The notes: generated by a model not told the origin, from the letters alone. Counted from the first letter of the stretch, positions 1 to 13,689 are shown. The stretch is DNA of 64,000 bases from Panax quinquefolius (GCA_020205615.1 CM035162.1:37314464-37378463); one strand, 5' to 3'. Numbers and translations: made by a program.

Positions 1-798
1 TCTCTTGACATATAACTATCTCCACTGTCTACAATTGAACATTATATTTCAACCAAACTCCAAGATTATATAGGTAGTGCTCGTAGATATACTCAAAAAG
101 TGGATGTGCACAACCCAGTCTTATGATAACACGAGGTTGTATGTCATTAGACATTTTGTATGATAGTAGCAAAACACCCTTCCAATGTTGGGTGCGCCTC
201 ACCTTATTTGATTCACCAAGTATAACTATTAAATGACGTATAAAATACAATACACTTATCTAAAGTTCTTAATAAAATTATTTTTATACTATTTAGGGAG
301 AACCTCAACAACTATAGACCACCGTCCTATTCCCATGTTATCCCCGTTCGACCCAGCTACACTCTTATTACCTGAAAGGAATTGTGAAGCAAAAGGGTGA
401 GCACAAATAGCCCAGTAAAGAATATCATGACTAAAGATAATTAAATTATCAATAGCTTTCGTCAGTAATAAATCAGAGATTTAGAACATATGGTAGATGA
501 TAAAACTTTTCAACCATTGTTGCAGCGGAACGAGCAATCCATTAGAAGAGTTAAATAAACTATAAAGTCTATTATCTTCTCCATGTTAAAAGTCCACCAA
601 CAATGTTTTATCCATGTAACATCAATCAACAGTTCTTTTCCACAATCATGTGAATAACTTATAACCATAATTGTGGTTCTAAATTCCTCTTCTCATCCAG
701 GACGAAAATAATTTACATAACCTGTCTTTACCCGAAACATCAAAGATCATGGTTATACTAAATCACAGTTCCTGTTCATAATCATACTAATAAGTTCA

Positions 799-1160
799 TC
801 TTTGCACAACGGGCCAAAGATATTCATTAACAGTTCATTTTTGCACTATAGGCCAAAGATATTCAACGACAGGTCATCTTTGCACTACAGGCCAAAGATA
901 TTCAACAACAGGTCATCTTTGCACAACGGGCCAAAGATTTTCAACAACAGGTCATCTTTGCACTACTGGCCAAAGATATTCAACAACAGGTTATCTTTAC
1001 ACTACGGGCCAAAGATATTCAACAACAGGTCATCTTTGCATTATAGGCCAAAGATATCAATTAACAGTTCTTCTTTCCACTACAGGCCAAAGGCATACAA
1101 TTATAAAACCAATAAACAACAGTCCATCTATGCACTACGGGCCAAAGATGACTTTCATCA
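799..1160. repeat. Hairpin minisatellite, about 9 copies of a 37-39 bp unit
   Basis: The core CATCTTTGCACTACGGGCC recurs about every 38 bp. Each unit holds ATCTTTG followed by its reverse complement CAAAGAT and can fold into a small hairpin. The units are joined by CAACAACAGGT-like linkers. The open frame at 802-1194 is a by-product of the repeat. The same core occurs in the other LTRs of the window. Confidence 0.85.
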
Positions 1161-2417
1161 TAATATAAGCATGAGGATCATGACAAGGATATAAAGAATA
1201 AATCACATGAGATAAAGGATAAATTTTTAAAGACTTTAATAATTTAATTTATCTAGAATTCAATAATATCCAAATTGTCAACATGATACTGCTTTGTGGA
1301 GTAAAATTCAAGAATAATATTATATCAAAAATGATTTGAACATAAAATAATATTTCAACGAATATTTAATGAAGATAATAACATTATTCATTATATTATA
1401 AACTCCATTTAATATTATTTATTATATAATAACATTAAATTTATTTACTAATATTATTAATCATTAAATAATATTTTAAATCAATGATTTCATAATAACT
1501 TAATCCAAATATTATAAATCAATTAATAATCTCATAATCTAATATTATTAATATTACCATAATATTTTAATCATTTCTTAAACTTATAAACAATTTATTT
1601 TAAATGTTTACACTTTACTAATTAATGCATTTAATCATCTTAAAATGCCAAACTCATAAGATTTCATCACCAATAACCAAAACTCTCATCAAAAATCTGC
1701 ATATACCTTATATAGGATTCTGAAGCCATAAAATCCTATTTTTTGATTTTCTTACTTCACATAACATATTTAATTCATTTATTTATAACAATTCTATTTT
1801 CATGAAAAATACCAAATCAGTCCCAAAAATTTTTCTTTTCTGGGATTTAGCAGAATATAGTCCTATATTGAACATATATTTTTCTCGAAATTTTTAAAAT
1901 TCATTTACTATTTTTCATATGGCCAAAACTACCGAATATTTAGACATTTATCATAAACTGTACTCTTATCCAAAAATTCCGAAATTTATAGAGTATATTG
2001 TTGTTATATACATGTACTCCCAATAAAAATTTCACTAATTTTGGAGTTAATCATAAGGAGTTATAAGGGTTTACTTTTAAAATAGTCTTTTCCCATAAAA
2101 TTCATAACTCATAATCTATACATCCAAAAATCGCCATTTTTGGATACAATCTAGAAAACTTATCAAATTATCATTTCAATTTTTTTTAGAATTTTTGAGG
2201 GTCGAAAAAATTATGAAACTGAAAAACATAATAACCCTTATAATCCCTTACCTCAAAAGAATAGTATTTCTGAACGGAATATCGGATGTAATGCCGAAGA
2301 AAACTTGCACTGAATAGCAACTCTCAAAGTATCTAAATACTCACAAAAATAAGTTTGATAATATAAAGAGAGAAAACATATGTTTCTGGTGTGATTTTCA
2401 ATTCTAACCTAAGCACT

Positions 2418-2425
2418 TATTTATA
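2418..2425 (-). promoter_or_regulatory. TATA box of LTR L
   Basis: TATAAATA on the minus strand, in the same LTR position as the TATA boxes at 41914, 47807 and 53692. It lies upstream of a GAGAG-rich stretch where LTR transcripts would start. Confidence 0.5.
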
Positions 2426-3709
2426 GGAAAATGCTAGAACGCCAAAGGAGACTAAATAATAAAATAATAATATAATTTTTTCAATCTTCTACGCCTACCC
2501 AGTTTGAATCAACTGAGCAAGCCAACTTGGAAAAAAAAACTTCAGGCACATGTTTTCAAAAAACAAAAGTGGGTCCCACCCATAATTTTAATAAAAATAT
2601 TTTAATTTCTGAAACTTCAACAATTCATAATAAATAGCCCTTTTAACAGAAAAATATAAATTTTATGTCCATTTCATACGAAATCGAATTCTCTACAACT
2701 TTGTAGCTTTAAGTTTTTCCAAATTTTAAGCAGAAAATATCTGAATTCCACAAACGGACAATTTTCAACACCTCTTAAAATTCATAACAAATCATACGTT
2801 AATTTTTAACGGTTCAAAATTTGTGGACATATATTCAACTTATATATGTATAATATATCCAAAAATCACAACGAACGGTCGGATTAAAATTATAACTCAC
2901 GTAATAGAGCTTTAAGAACACCGATTTGATTTTTTAATACTTCCAATCCGATAAAATACTGATAAAATACCTCAACATTAATTCCTTCATTTATAACCAC
3001 ATAAAAGAAATCTAGGCCGTTCCCAGGAAAGAGGGAGCTTTCCGATAAGGATTTCTCCTTACTGGCGCGCAATTAAGTGACCAAACCTCTCCTTGACAGA
3101 ACTTTCTAGACATTGCCAATAATGCTATCTAATAATATTATTCAAATAATATGAATTATTGATCTGATAATCAGAAATACTGTGCAATGATAATTATTGA
3201 AACAACAATAATATAAAGTATTAACGCAGTAATTATTGAACCAATATAATAAAATATTGAATAAAGATTTCATCTGTAACAATTATCGAAAAGTGCCTTC
3301 ATACGTAAGAGTGAATAATTCAAAAATATGCGTAATACGTGTAAGCATCTTTGTGCAACCACGCGCAGACATCAGTATTTTAACTACCGATAATCCAACA
3401 AAGTGTTAAAGGTAATAATTATGTCATTATTTATAAAAACTCAAATTTGTCATTTTCTTCATCCGACAGTTATTTCATTATAGGGGCCTACAAATGGTCG
3501 CGCCATCGCATTTAATATTCCCGTCAACAAGAATATTCCACGACCAAATGAATATTCCCCACAACAATGAGTATTTTATAACCACTTCATGATTTTGTAA
3601 ACTTTACATATATCACCTTAACTTTAATTTTTATTAATTTAACCATTTCTTTGAATAACAATTTATAAAAATATTAAATACTTTTATTTCATAAAATTCG
3701 GGGTCTTAC

Positions 3710-3710
<1 letters not shown>

Positions 3711-3750
<40 letters not shown>

Positions 3751-3933
3751 GAGGATCCTGTTCGGGAACTCGAACATGTTTAAATTGTACAGTCTGTACA
3801 AACATGTTTTGTTATATGTAACCAAATCACAGCCAAAATACTGTATTATGTAAAAATTCAAGTTCCATAATTTTTTTAGTTGTTTAAAAAAAAAGGGTTC
3901 GAATTTGATCAGGTCCGGGAGTCCGGACTTGAT

Positions 3934-3976
<43 letters not shown>

Positions 3977-4277
3977 GTCTAGTACAAAATTAAACAAGAT
4001 AATCAGCAAACCACAAGCACACCAAGATTTTTACATGGTTCGAACCCTATCCTCTATTCTAGTGGCATAATCCACGTTGAATACCAATTAGTATTTGAGA
4101 CATTTTTATTAACTGATAACTTATTCAATGAATTAATTATAGAATTCCATGCACAAATAAGCTTTGAATTGTTTGACACCATTATCCCTTTTGCACAATT
4201 ACAACTGCTTGCACCATTGCAACTTTAGAGATTCCTTTATACATACCTATCCACCACTGAATCAAACACAAACCAAT
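3711..4277. other. Host spacer with microsatellites
   Basis: It holds (TA)n(GA)n at 3711-3750, an AT dinucleotide run at 3938-3974, a strong hairpin at 3904-3937, and otherwise AT-rich sequence with no coding signal. The block around 4035 (ATGGTTCGAACCC) looks like old transposon debris, but I cannot assign it. Confidence 0.6.
3904..3937. repeat. Hairpin with 15-bp arms
   Basis: TTTGATCAGGTCCGG, a 4-base loop, then CCGGACTTGATCAAA. The arms pair at 14 of 15 positions. It sits beside an AT run. Confidence 0.8.
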
Positions 4278-5061
4278 TGTGACACCCCCAAAATAGGTCC
4301 ACATGACCCATTCCGAGTCGCCAGATATCACATTATAAAAATTAAATACAAACTTCATTTATACAACTGTTGAACTGTCGTATAGAATACGACCACAGTT
4401 AACTGTGAGTTTTAATATAATATTGTCTCATAGACAGTATCCAAACTCAAATTATTACAATGCCATATAAAATATAGCAGCAAATATTTCAAGACCCCAA
4501 AGAAGAACGAGAAGATTACTATCTTGTTCATTCTAATGAGGTGCACTTTTGACACTTCCAAAGTCGGGTTCTCATCACCCTATTGTTGTTCACCAAAATC
4601 AATTATTAAGTGACGTATAAAATACAACACCCACATCTTAGGTCCTCAATACAATTATATATTGTATGTCATGTCATTTTATAATGTATTGAGAAACTTC
4701 GGCGGTCTCCGGACCATCACACTATTCCCTCGTTATCCCGCTTTCGACCCAAATTTACACTCTTATTGCTCGAAAGGAATTGTGAAGCAAAAGGGTGAGC
4801 ACAACTAGTCCAGTAAAGAATATCATGACTAAAGATAACTACATTATCAATAGCTTTCATCAATAATAAATCAGAGATTTAGAACATATGGTAGATGATA
4901 AAACTTTTCAACCATAGTTGCAGCGGAACGAGCAATTCATTAGAAGAGTCAAATAGACCATCAGATCTATTATCTTCTCTATATTAAAAGTCCATTGATA
5001 ATGTTTTATCCCTGTAACATCAATCAACATTTCATGTCCACAATCATATGAATAACTCATA

Positions 5062-5066
5062 ATCAT
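5062..5066. repeat. Target-site duplication ATCAT, left copy
   Basis: ATCAT directly before TGTGACGCCCCC. The matching copy is at 7699-7703, after the terminal TTACA. Confidence 0.9.
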
Positions 5067-6611
5067 TGTGACGCCCCCAAAATTAGGTATACGTCACCCA
5101 TCTTGGGTCGCCACTTACATGGTACAGAATTTAAATACAACTTACTAATATAAGCGCTGTGGTACAATACGACATAAAGCGTGAGTTTGAATACAAATAT
5201 TGTCTACTAGATATTATACAAACTCAAAAGGAGTCCTCATTATAATTATTATCACACTATTTCACGAGAATAGTGAGGACTACTAATGCTATCCTCTCGG
5301 ACCATTATTCCGTTCCGACTCGTCCAACTATATTCTCATTTCTCAAGAGAACGGTGAAAGAAAGGGTGAGCTCAACTAGCCCAAGAAGAAATATTATAAC
5401 TAAGATAATGCGAATAAATTATCAATAGTCTTCAACAATGTTAAACTAATAAAATACAATAGACAAACCGGTTTAGCTGCATCATAATGAATACGCAATC
5501 CATTAAAAGAGTCAAGTAGAAAATAAAGTCTACTATCTTTTAGGTTTTGAAAGGTTTTCATCAATTTTTATCATTAAGACTCGGTTTAATGAATAAACCA
5601 CAATATCTAATCATCCCCGCACGACGGCCAAGGATTTTCATCAAATTATCAATGGTCATGACTATACCGAATCACCCCCGGTCATAATCATACCAAAAAC
5701 TATCCATCATCGCATTACAAAGCCCATCGAGGACTTTTGTCACATCATTTATATCAAGCCATGATTATACCGAATAGAATGATCTCTGGTCATAATCATA
5801 CTAAGTTCATCTATGCACGTAAGCCAAAGATAACATAATATAACATGAGGATGATGACAATGACATAATAATTCACTAAAACAAGTTCACTTAATTAATT
5901 TATTCAGAACTAATAACGCCCAAATTGTCAACATGATACTTCTTGTAGAGAGTAAAATTCAAGAATGATCGGAAGAATATTTCCATGAAAAGATCTTTGG
6001 ATGAAACGTAAACATCAAGAATATTCTACTAATTTCATGGAGTATAAGTCAAAGTTTTAACCAACCTGGGTATAATAAAGAATGAAATAACAAAGGAAAT
6101 CACCATGCATGCGGTATTTAGATATACAAAGTTATTCCAAGCAGAATAATAATAACGGAACTAGGTCGTGAAATTCACACCATGCAGGATGTTCCAACAG
6201 AATAATAAAGATGGAACGGATCGGTGTAAAACACATGATAGGATATTCCAAATGAGAATGATAAAAAGCGGAACCGTGTCCGGTGTAAAAACATGCATGA
6301 GGATGTTCCAAATGTAATAATAGAAGAATGTCACCAAGTATAGGGTAAACCACGATATCTGATTATGTATAGGGTATGCCACAGATACAAAAGTTATTCC
6401 AATGTAATAATAAAGAATGGAATAATGTAAGTTCTCTTCATGAATAAGAAAGAATAACACCCTTACGGTACAACAAATAATATCCCTTACCTTAAAAGAA
6501 CCGAATATTGGAAAAGTGAAGTAGCGAGAATCACTTTTTCTTCTTTCTCTCTATAGTTTCTCTCTCTAAAGTTTCAATGAATTGTAAGAAATAATGAAGG
6601 AATGAGCTTTT

Positions 6612-6619
6612 CATTTATA
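6612..6619 (-). promoter_or_regulatory. TATA-like box in solo LTR
   Basis: TATAAATG on the minus strand, followed downstream by the AGAGAGAAACTATAGAGAG transcript-start region. Confidence 0.45.
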
Positions 6620-6774
6620 GAAAACCGAGGGGTGGCTCTTGGTCTTAACGAAGGGTCAAAATGACTCTTGGTAATATGAAGAGACAACTACTATTTCATG
6701 AAGGGGTAATTAACCTTGGAACAAGAAGAGGCGCTTAACTCTTGGTAATATTGAAGGGACAACTACTATTTGCA

Positions 6775-7022
6775 AAGGGGTAATTACTATCGATTGAAGG
6801 TAATTACTATTGACGAAGGTAATTACTATTGAAGAAGGTAATTACTATTGATTGAAGGTAAATACTATATTGACGAAAGGTAAATAATCGAAGGTAATTA
6901 CTATTTACAAAGGTAATTACTATTCACAAAGGTAATTACTATTCACAAAGGTAAATACTATCGACGAAGGTAAATACTATCGACGAAGGTAATTACTATT
7001 CACAAAGGTAAATACTATTGTG
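6775..7022. repeat. Minisatellite of GGTAATTACTAT units
   Basis: About 13 units of 16-20 bp (GGTAATTACTATT plus CACAAA or GACGAA) inside the solo LTR. GTAATTAC is itself a palindrome. Confidence 0.85.
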
Positions 7023-7698
7023 AAGAGACTCTTAGATGATGACATATGGCCCCCCCCATAAAATAATCAAACTTACCACAAACGCCTCATAACATACTCT
7101 TTATATACATCAAGGATTGAATAAATATTACCACAAATTATTTTATTTTTAATCAACGATATTTAATCTTTCAATAATTATTAATCATTTATAACTTGTC
7201 GTCTCAATTAATAATATAACATATTATATGATGATCTTGTGACAATAATTGAATCAATAATATAAGAGATATGACGCAAAGAATCATCGTAAAGTAATAA
7301 TTGAGTATAGCTAAGTGACTTCTCACGTAAGCATCAATAATCAATATCGTGCTACTACGCAACCACGCCAGACATCGTATTTTTTACTACCGTAGTTAGT
7401 TCAGCGGTTTTAACGGTAACACCTCCTGTAGTTATTTTTTATAGAAAGATAATTTTGTCGCTTTTAACTACGACAATACTTTCGTTAATGGGGTCCACCA
7501 TCGATTGGTAAAATCGTCTTAATATTCCCCGACAAAAGAATATTCCCCACCAAACGAATATTTTATAAAAACTTGCTTACTTTGCAAAATTTATAAATAT
7601 TACCCACAACTATAACATTATATCAAATTTATTCCATAATATTCAAAAATAATATTTATAGAAAATTCATCTTTATTTATAAAAGCTGGGGTCTTACA

Positions 7699-7703
7699 AT
7701 CAT
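7699..7703. repeat. Target-site duplication ATCAT, right copy
   Basis: ATCAT directly after the LTR end TTACA, after which the interrupted LTR resumes with AATTGTGATTC. Confidence 0.9.
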
Positions 7704-7829
7704 AATTGTGATTCTAAATTTCTTTTCGCACCCAGGACGAAGATAATTTTTATCACCTATCTTCACCTGAAACATCAAAAATCATGGTTATACCAAATCA
7801 CGATTTCTGCTCATAATCATACTAATTAA

Positions 7830-8330
7830 ATCATCTTTGCACTATGGCCAAAGATATTCATTATTATCACATCCATGAATTAATATTTCATCACTGAGAC
7901 TCATCTCAATAATTAATCTACATCATCGAATCATCCTTGCACTACAGGCCAATGATATTCTTTAGTATCACGACCACGAATTATCCATGCACTACGACCA
8001 AAGATAATCGTGTTTTCATCAACTGATCCGATCATGCCATAAAACAATTCATCTTTGCACTTGGTCGAAGAGAATCCATAGCCATAATCATACCAAAAAC
8101 TGTCCATCAATGCACTACGACAAATGAGGATTTTTACCACATCATTCATTATATTACTACCATGATTATACCGAATAATCCTCGGTCATAATCACGCCAA
8201 GTCCATCTATGCACTACGGGCCAAAGATGACTTTTACCATATTATTTGTAACATTACGATCATGATTATACCAAATAATCCCTGGTTATAATCATACCAA
8301 GTCCATCTATGCACTACAGGCCACAAATGA
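7830..8330. repeat. Irregular hairpin-core repeats in LTR-1
   Basis: About seven diverged copies of the CATCTTTGCACTACGGGCC core, alternating with CATGATTATACCGAATAATC-like spacers of irregular length. This is the less amplified form of the arrays at 799-1160 and 35826-36850. Confidence 0.7.
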
Positions 8331-9833
8331 CTTTCAATATAATATAAATATGAGGATGATGACAATATTATAAGCATTAATCAAACGAAATCAAAGATAA
8401 ATATTAAAGACTTTAAATTTATCCAAATATTATCCATCACTTAATAAACTCATAATCTAATATTGTTAATATTATAACAATATTTTAATCACTTCTTAAA
8501 CTTATAAACAATTTATTTCAATTATTTACACTTTAGCAAATAATGCATTTAATCATTCAAAAATGACATACAAATAAGATTTCATCACCAATGATCAAAT
8601 TACTCATCAAAAATCTGTACATACCTTATATAGGATTTCCAAGCCATAAAATTCTGTTTTCAAACTTTGTTACTTCACATAACATATTTAACTCATATGT
8701 TCGTAACTAAACTATTTTTATGAAAAATACCAAATCAGTCCCAAAAATATTTCTTTTCTGGGATTTAACAGAATATAGTCCCATAATGAACATATATTTT
8801 TCTCAGAATTTTTAAAATAATTCTTTAAGAAATTAGCTACCTCAAGGTTAACTCCAGAAATTCCCAAATCTTGGCAGGATCTTACACATGTTAACGTGAG
8901 ATTCCAGTTTAAATTTCATGGTCATCGGAGTTATAGAACTCCGGTTATAGCGTTTTTCGTCAGAAAAACCTAAATATTGAAATGGTCATAACTTGCTCAT
9001 TTTAAGTCGGAATAAGCTCATTTTTGGACAGGAGGTACTTTATACCATATTCTTTCATGTCCCAAAAGGCCGGAATTTTTCTCACAAATTAAGTGGGCGA
9101 AAAAGACCTTTTAAAATCTGGACAGTAGCTATTTTCGGGTTTTACAGCTTTTGACTCCTTTGCTAAAATCAGTCCACACGAAAAATCTACAACACCTTTT
9201 ACAGTGATTCCACTTGGATAATTTAGGAAACTCATAGATCTAACTCTAGAACTTGACCACACTCAAAAATTTGAAATATAATAGGAGATATGGTCAATTG
9301 AATTTCATGTTCCATTTTTACCAAAATCTGATTTTTCAACCCTTTGTGATTTCTAAGAAACTTTAATGTTTTCACGTAATAACCAACATAACTTATCATA
9401 AGACTTACTAATACCACATATACCCATGATTTTCATTAGTCCAATACTTTTATTATGACTTTCATCATAATCCACGTAAACAGATCATTTCCATAATTTA
9501 ACAAGGAATGAAATACAAAGGATCATTTACCATGCATGTGGTAATCCACATAGACATGTTATTCCAACAGAATAATAAAGAATGGAATAACAGAAGGATT
9601 CACCATGCATGAAATAGAGACCGCACAGATAGGTTATTCCCAACAGAATAATAAAGATGGAACCCAGTCCCCAGAAAACGCATTACATCTGAGTGATATT
9701 CAAAATAGAATAGTAAAGACGGAACCGAAGTCGAGCAAAATTGCATGACCGACAGGATATTCCAACAGAATAATAAAGAATGAAATAACAACAGAAATCA
9801 CCATACATACGATAGACCGCACAAACAGGTTAT

Positions 9834-11709
9834 TGTTAGGTTTGTAATATTCATGTGCGCAATCAAATTGCAAAATAATGCGGAAGCGTGTAAAAATCAG
9901 AGTTTAAAATTTTTTTACAAACCAATACCCGGATCACCCTTTATGCACAATTATTAATTAAACGAAAAGATTAAGAATAAATCATACCCTTGAAGATCGA
10001 GCTTCCTCAGGTACAAGTTCACCTCCAAATCCTTTCGCGTTCAATCTTGAATCCACCGGGTTTGGTTCCTTCCTTTCGATCAACGTTAGCCACCCAAATG
10101 TTTGGCCTCAGAGGTGATCCACCAGGAAGAAGAAAATTCAAGAAGATGGGTGTTATGGCTAACCCTAGTTTTCTATCTCTATAGAAAAGGCATACTCCCA
10201 ACAACTTGGAATTATTACGACTTTTTAAAAGTCAACAACCCATATCACCCATAATAAGACTCCTCTTATTTATAGATGTGGGCAACCCACCTTAACAATT
10301 AAGGAATTGGGTTTTATTTAATTAATTAAATTCTTTTAATTAATTAAGCTCCCTAATCTTATTAGGGATAATTAATTAAACTCCTTTAATTAATTTTCCT
10401 TCCTAATCCAATTAGGAATAAATGAGAGTACTTATATTAAATTAATTCCTAAACTCTTTTAGAAATTAAAATAATAATAATTGTAATAATATTAATAAGA
10501 CTCCTCTTATTAATTTATATTTAATATTTCTAAAATATTAAATAATAATATTAAGCTATTTAATTTATTCTATCACCATAGATTAAATTAAATATACTTA
10601 ACATATTATTACGATTATGCCATTAACTTCTTAAATAATTATTATTCTTCCTTTTATGGTGTGACCCTTTAGGTTCTCCATATTAAACCGGTTGTGAATA
10701 AATCAATTAGAATAATTCTAATCTTATTTAAATAAATAAATTAAATAATTAATTTATTAAATAAATAATATTTATTCTACAATAAGGATAAGTCTCCCAA
10801 TGATCAACGACTTTCCAGATAATATAGATTTCAACATTAATCATTAAAGAACCTTTGAGTAAATAGTTACCGCATAATTCAATCCTTCCACCATTCAATG
10901 TCCCAATTAAATATAAGATATGGAATTACCTGTCAAGTCTTATTTTATTTAATTATATGTATTTCGATCCTTAAATGCACAACTCCAAATAATGAAAATT
11001 AGAAACTCCTTTCTAATTTCATTCGCCGCCAAGGACTACTGGGTTGTCATTTATCGAATCACATAGACATTTCTCTTCTTTTATTAGAAGTGGTAGATTC
11101 TTTATCGATCATACATTATCTCCACGTATAACTTATTATACCCAAGCATACCCTTTGATATACCCTAAGGGTCTTAAGGAATAAGTCAAAGTATAACTCA
11201 TCATACACAAGATACTATGATGATCTCAAGTCCAAGGATTACTTCAGACTACTATCACTACAGAATTCCTATCGACAGCAAAAATAAAACTCCATTAGGT
11301 ATTCCTTAGCGAGCCAATGCTCAAATGAACTTATTCTCTAATAAGCACCTACATACTTGCTTTAGTGTTCCACACAAATGATCATGAGATCAATCATCCT
11401 CATCCAATGAGCAAGCAACGATGTATTCAATCTATCCGGATTCACTAATCCCCAATTTAGTAATCCAACGATTGGGAACTATTTTAGTTTTAAGCTTTCT
11501 AAGAATTTAGATCTCATTAGAATGATCATCATCATTATTCTAAAAGCATTGCTTAAAACTATGGGTTTATCACATATTATAAAACAAAGATCATGTAGAT
11601 AATTAAAAGCCTTTAATAAATTAATACTTTTATTAATAAATGAATAAGATTGTTATAAAGTATATGCTTTATCATCAAACATGATTGGCTTGTGTGCATA
11701 TTACTTTCA
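9834..11709 (-). mobile_element. 3' LTR of the copia element
   Basis: Runs from TGTTAGGTTTGTAATATTC to TTACTTTCA, so on the minus strand it starts TGAAAGTAA and ends in CA. It is collinear with 17222-19081 over its full length. Confidence 0.9.
10267..10274 (-). promoter_or_regulatory. TATA box of copia 3' LTR
   Basis: TATAAATA on the minus strand, within CATCTATAAATAAGAGGAG. The matching position in the other LTR (17650-17657) reads TATTAATA. Confidence 0.5.
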
Positions 11710-11720
11710 ATCTCCCACTG
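11710..11720 (-). promoter_or_regulatory. Polypurine tract of the copia element
   Basis: CAGTGGGAGATT on the minus strand directly before the LTR start TGAAAGTAA. This is the usual copia plus-strand primer motif and it fixes the element orientation. Confidence 0.8.
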
Positions 11721-12178
11721 CACTAAAGCCAATCGCCATGGTATCTCATACTCTTCTTCTCTAAGTGACGATTATCCCATCGTTGGATAAGCTTTTAGTT
11801 AATGGATATGTAATGTTGTTCTTGAGAGTCCACTATCTCTATAGTGATTTCCCATCTTTCAATGATTCTAATAATCAAATGAAAGTGCCACAACACATGT
11901 TTAGATCCAAGATGAGACTTAGAACTATTCCTAGTTTCAGAATGAACTTTTAATCCAAACAATCAACTCAGCCTTCATTTATAGCTATATACTTTTGTCT
12001 TTATCACTAAACCAAAGAACTTTTTTGTTGTTTGGAACCTTCCAATTCATCGCACCATTGTTCAAGGTAACACTTTACCTTAAAGTGGATTTTTCATCAT
12101 CTTGGTCTGTCTCGAAAAACTTGAGTCTCATTAAGCCTCTAGTTTTAATTTAGACCCACCATGAATATGATCACATCC

Positions 12179-12669
12179 TTAGTGCCTAAGTAAGCACTTT
12201 AAGATGTTTTTCACCGACTCATAGTGAACTTCTCCATAATACGACCGATCAACATCAGTCTCGTATATTTCATTGCATACATGATTGTCACTCATGCGAC
12301 CTCTCTCTTTCGTGGAGTCTGTGGGGACTATTAAGAGAGATACACTCCATAGCTCATCGACATGAGACATCTCTTTGAGTTTGCCATGCTAAACGATTTT
12401 TAGCATCAAATGAATATACATTCTCGGGTTAGGTCGAGCATCCCTTTAAATCTATCTATATAGATTTGCATCCCCAATAAAGATACTCTTCCCAAATCAT
12501 TCATGGAGGAATGTTTAGACAACTTTATCTTTACCGATTGTAGCATTAGTATGTTATTCCTCATCCGTAGTATATCAACATATAATACTAGAAATTTCAC
12601 GACGCTCCCATCGACCCTTTTGTACACACTCAGAAGTCTTACATCATAAAATGTAACTCGGATCATCAT
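12179..12669 (-). pseudogene. Copia reverse transcriptase and RNase H remnant
   Basis: Two broken frames. The upstream one (12669-12406) reads SVVKFLVLYVDIL, MNDLGRVSLLGMQIYIDR and FKGMLDLTRE, matching the copia RT segment around the catalytic YVDD box. The box here reads YVD-I, so the second Asp is lost or frameshifted. The downstream one (12370-12179) keeps the later RT/RNase H spacer (GRMSDNHVCNEIY, VKNILKCLLRH). RT fingers upstream and the RNase H core downstream are not recognisable. It cannot encode an active enzyme. Confidence 0.82.
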
Positions 12670-12779
12670 CTTCTATGATGCGTATTTCATCATCATCATC
12701 CATGATGAATCCATACCTCCTAGGTATCTTGCAGACTATTCCGGATTTACGATCTGGACTTGTGGTACAATAGGTCTAT

Positions 12780-13215
12780 CTCTGTGTTCCTCTTATTCGA
12801 CTTATAGTGTTTTGTGGTTCTTGAACTCTTCAAGATCTATTATCCTCCCACTAGCCCCTTCAATGATAAACGCCTTTATTTGAAGAAAGCGTGTTTCGCA
12901 ACAAACACCTTTTGCTAAGTAGGATTATAGAACATATACCCTAAACTTACTTTAGGATGTCCCACAAATCAGACTTGTCAAATCTTGTCCCAAGCTTATC
13001 CTTTGAAACCTTTTCACATAAGTTCGACAACCCCTTATCTTAACATACTTAAGATTAGAATCCTCCCCATCCATAACTTTTATGGAGTCTTAAATCGGAT
13101 TTTGAGGTTACCATTTTTTAGAGATATGCAACCATTTCTAGGACATAACCCCTGTAAGGATACCGGAATGTTCAGAAATCATTAAGGACCGCACTATGTC
13201 CAACAAGGTACGATT
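12780..13215 (-). pseudogene. Copia integrase C-terminal remnant
   Basis: The minus strand near 13210-13120 reads NRTLLDIVRSLMISE, matching the copia integrase segment between the catalytic Glu region and the LNR box. It is followed at lower coordinates by degraded C-terminal integrase sequence with several stops. The integrase core with its first two catalytic Asp residues is not visible, so a deletion separates this from the protease remnant. Confidence 0.65.
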
Positions 13216-13689
13216 TTTCATTCAGATACATCAATCAATTATTGCGATCGGGATGTGTCCATTATGAGAAAACCATTTGAGATGATCTAAAACTTATCGC
13301 ACAAGTATTTATTCCTTGATCTAATCAAAGAATCTTAATACTTTGCCAATTTGTTTCACTTCTAAATTCTTTGAACCTTTCAAATAATTCACACACTTGT
13401 ATTTCAACAAATACACACATTCAACTCTTTGAATGATCATCTCCTTTTCTTATACTAGTTTGTTCAATTTACAAAATAATTTTTCACGTAAGTCAAGTAT
13501 ACAAAATCTATTAAGTAATATTTTCATTCTATACAAAACATTATTATTATAAATAGAACAACAATTGTTCTTAAATATAATACCAAAGATTTCATTGTCC
13601 AACAATAAAATGGAAATAATGTTTTCTAACAAGAACTAGAATACAATAACAACTTATCGACTTAATAGATTTGCCCAGTATTGCTAAAC

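Larger units (their letters stand above)
1..3710 (-). mobile_element. Partial long LTR of a Tekay/Del-like Ty3/gypsy element (LTR L)
   Basis: The right edge ends in GGGGTCTTACA, the same end as the LTRs at 43243, 49160 and 55050, so read on the minus strand the LTR begins TGTAAGACCCC. Its left part (about 170-560) matches the LTR at 4560-4980, and its right part (about 2230-3700) matches the LTRs of the compound element. The sequence after 3710 is an AT/AG microsatellite and not the CCTCCTTATGAAATTTCG polypurine block, so 3710 is an outer edge. This is therefore a 5' LTR or a solo LTR whose rest lies left of the window. The family is inferred from gag remnants in related elements. Confidence 0.8.
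5067..7698 (-). mobile_element. Solo LTR of a gypsy element (2.6 kb)
   Basis: Complete LTR with TGTGACGCCCCC at the left and GGGGTCTTACA at the right, flanked on both sides by ATCAT. No internal region remains, so the two LTRs of the original insertion recombined. On the minus strand it resembles the LTRs of the plus-strand element at 30461-32881 and 37236-39645, so it belongs to that subfamily. The empty site survives in the paralogous LTR near 21160-21171, where the flanks are joined without the insertion. Confidence 0.93.

Noticed and set aside
802..1194. 130-codon ORF
   Set aside because: Translation of the hairpin minisatellite in LTR L.
6132..6460. Hydrophobic membrane-protein-like ORFs (also 31515-31876 and 38299-38574)
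   Set aside because: They come from the TTATTCCATTCTTTATTAT-type repeats that recur in every LTR of this subfamily.
9990..10204. Overlapping 60-codon ORFs repeated near 17488-17673
   Set aside because: They lie in the copia LTR on both strands, and the second LTR copy carries frame breaks.
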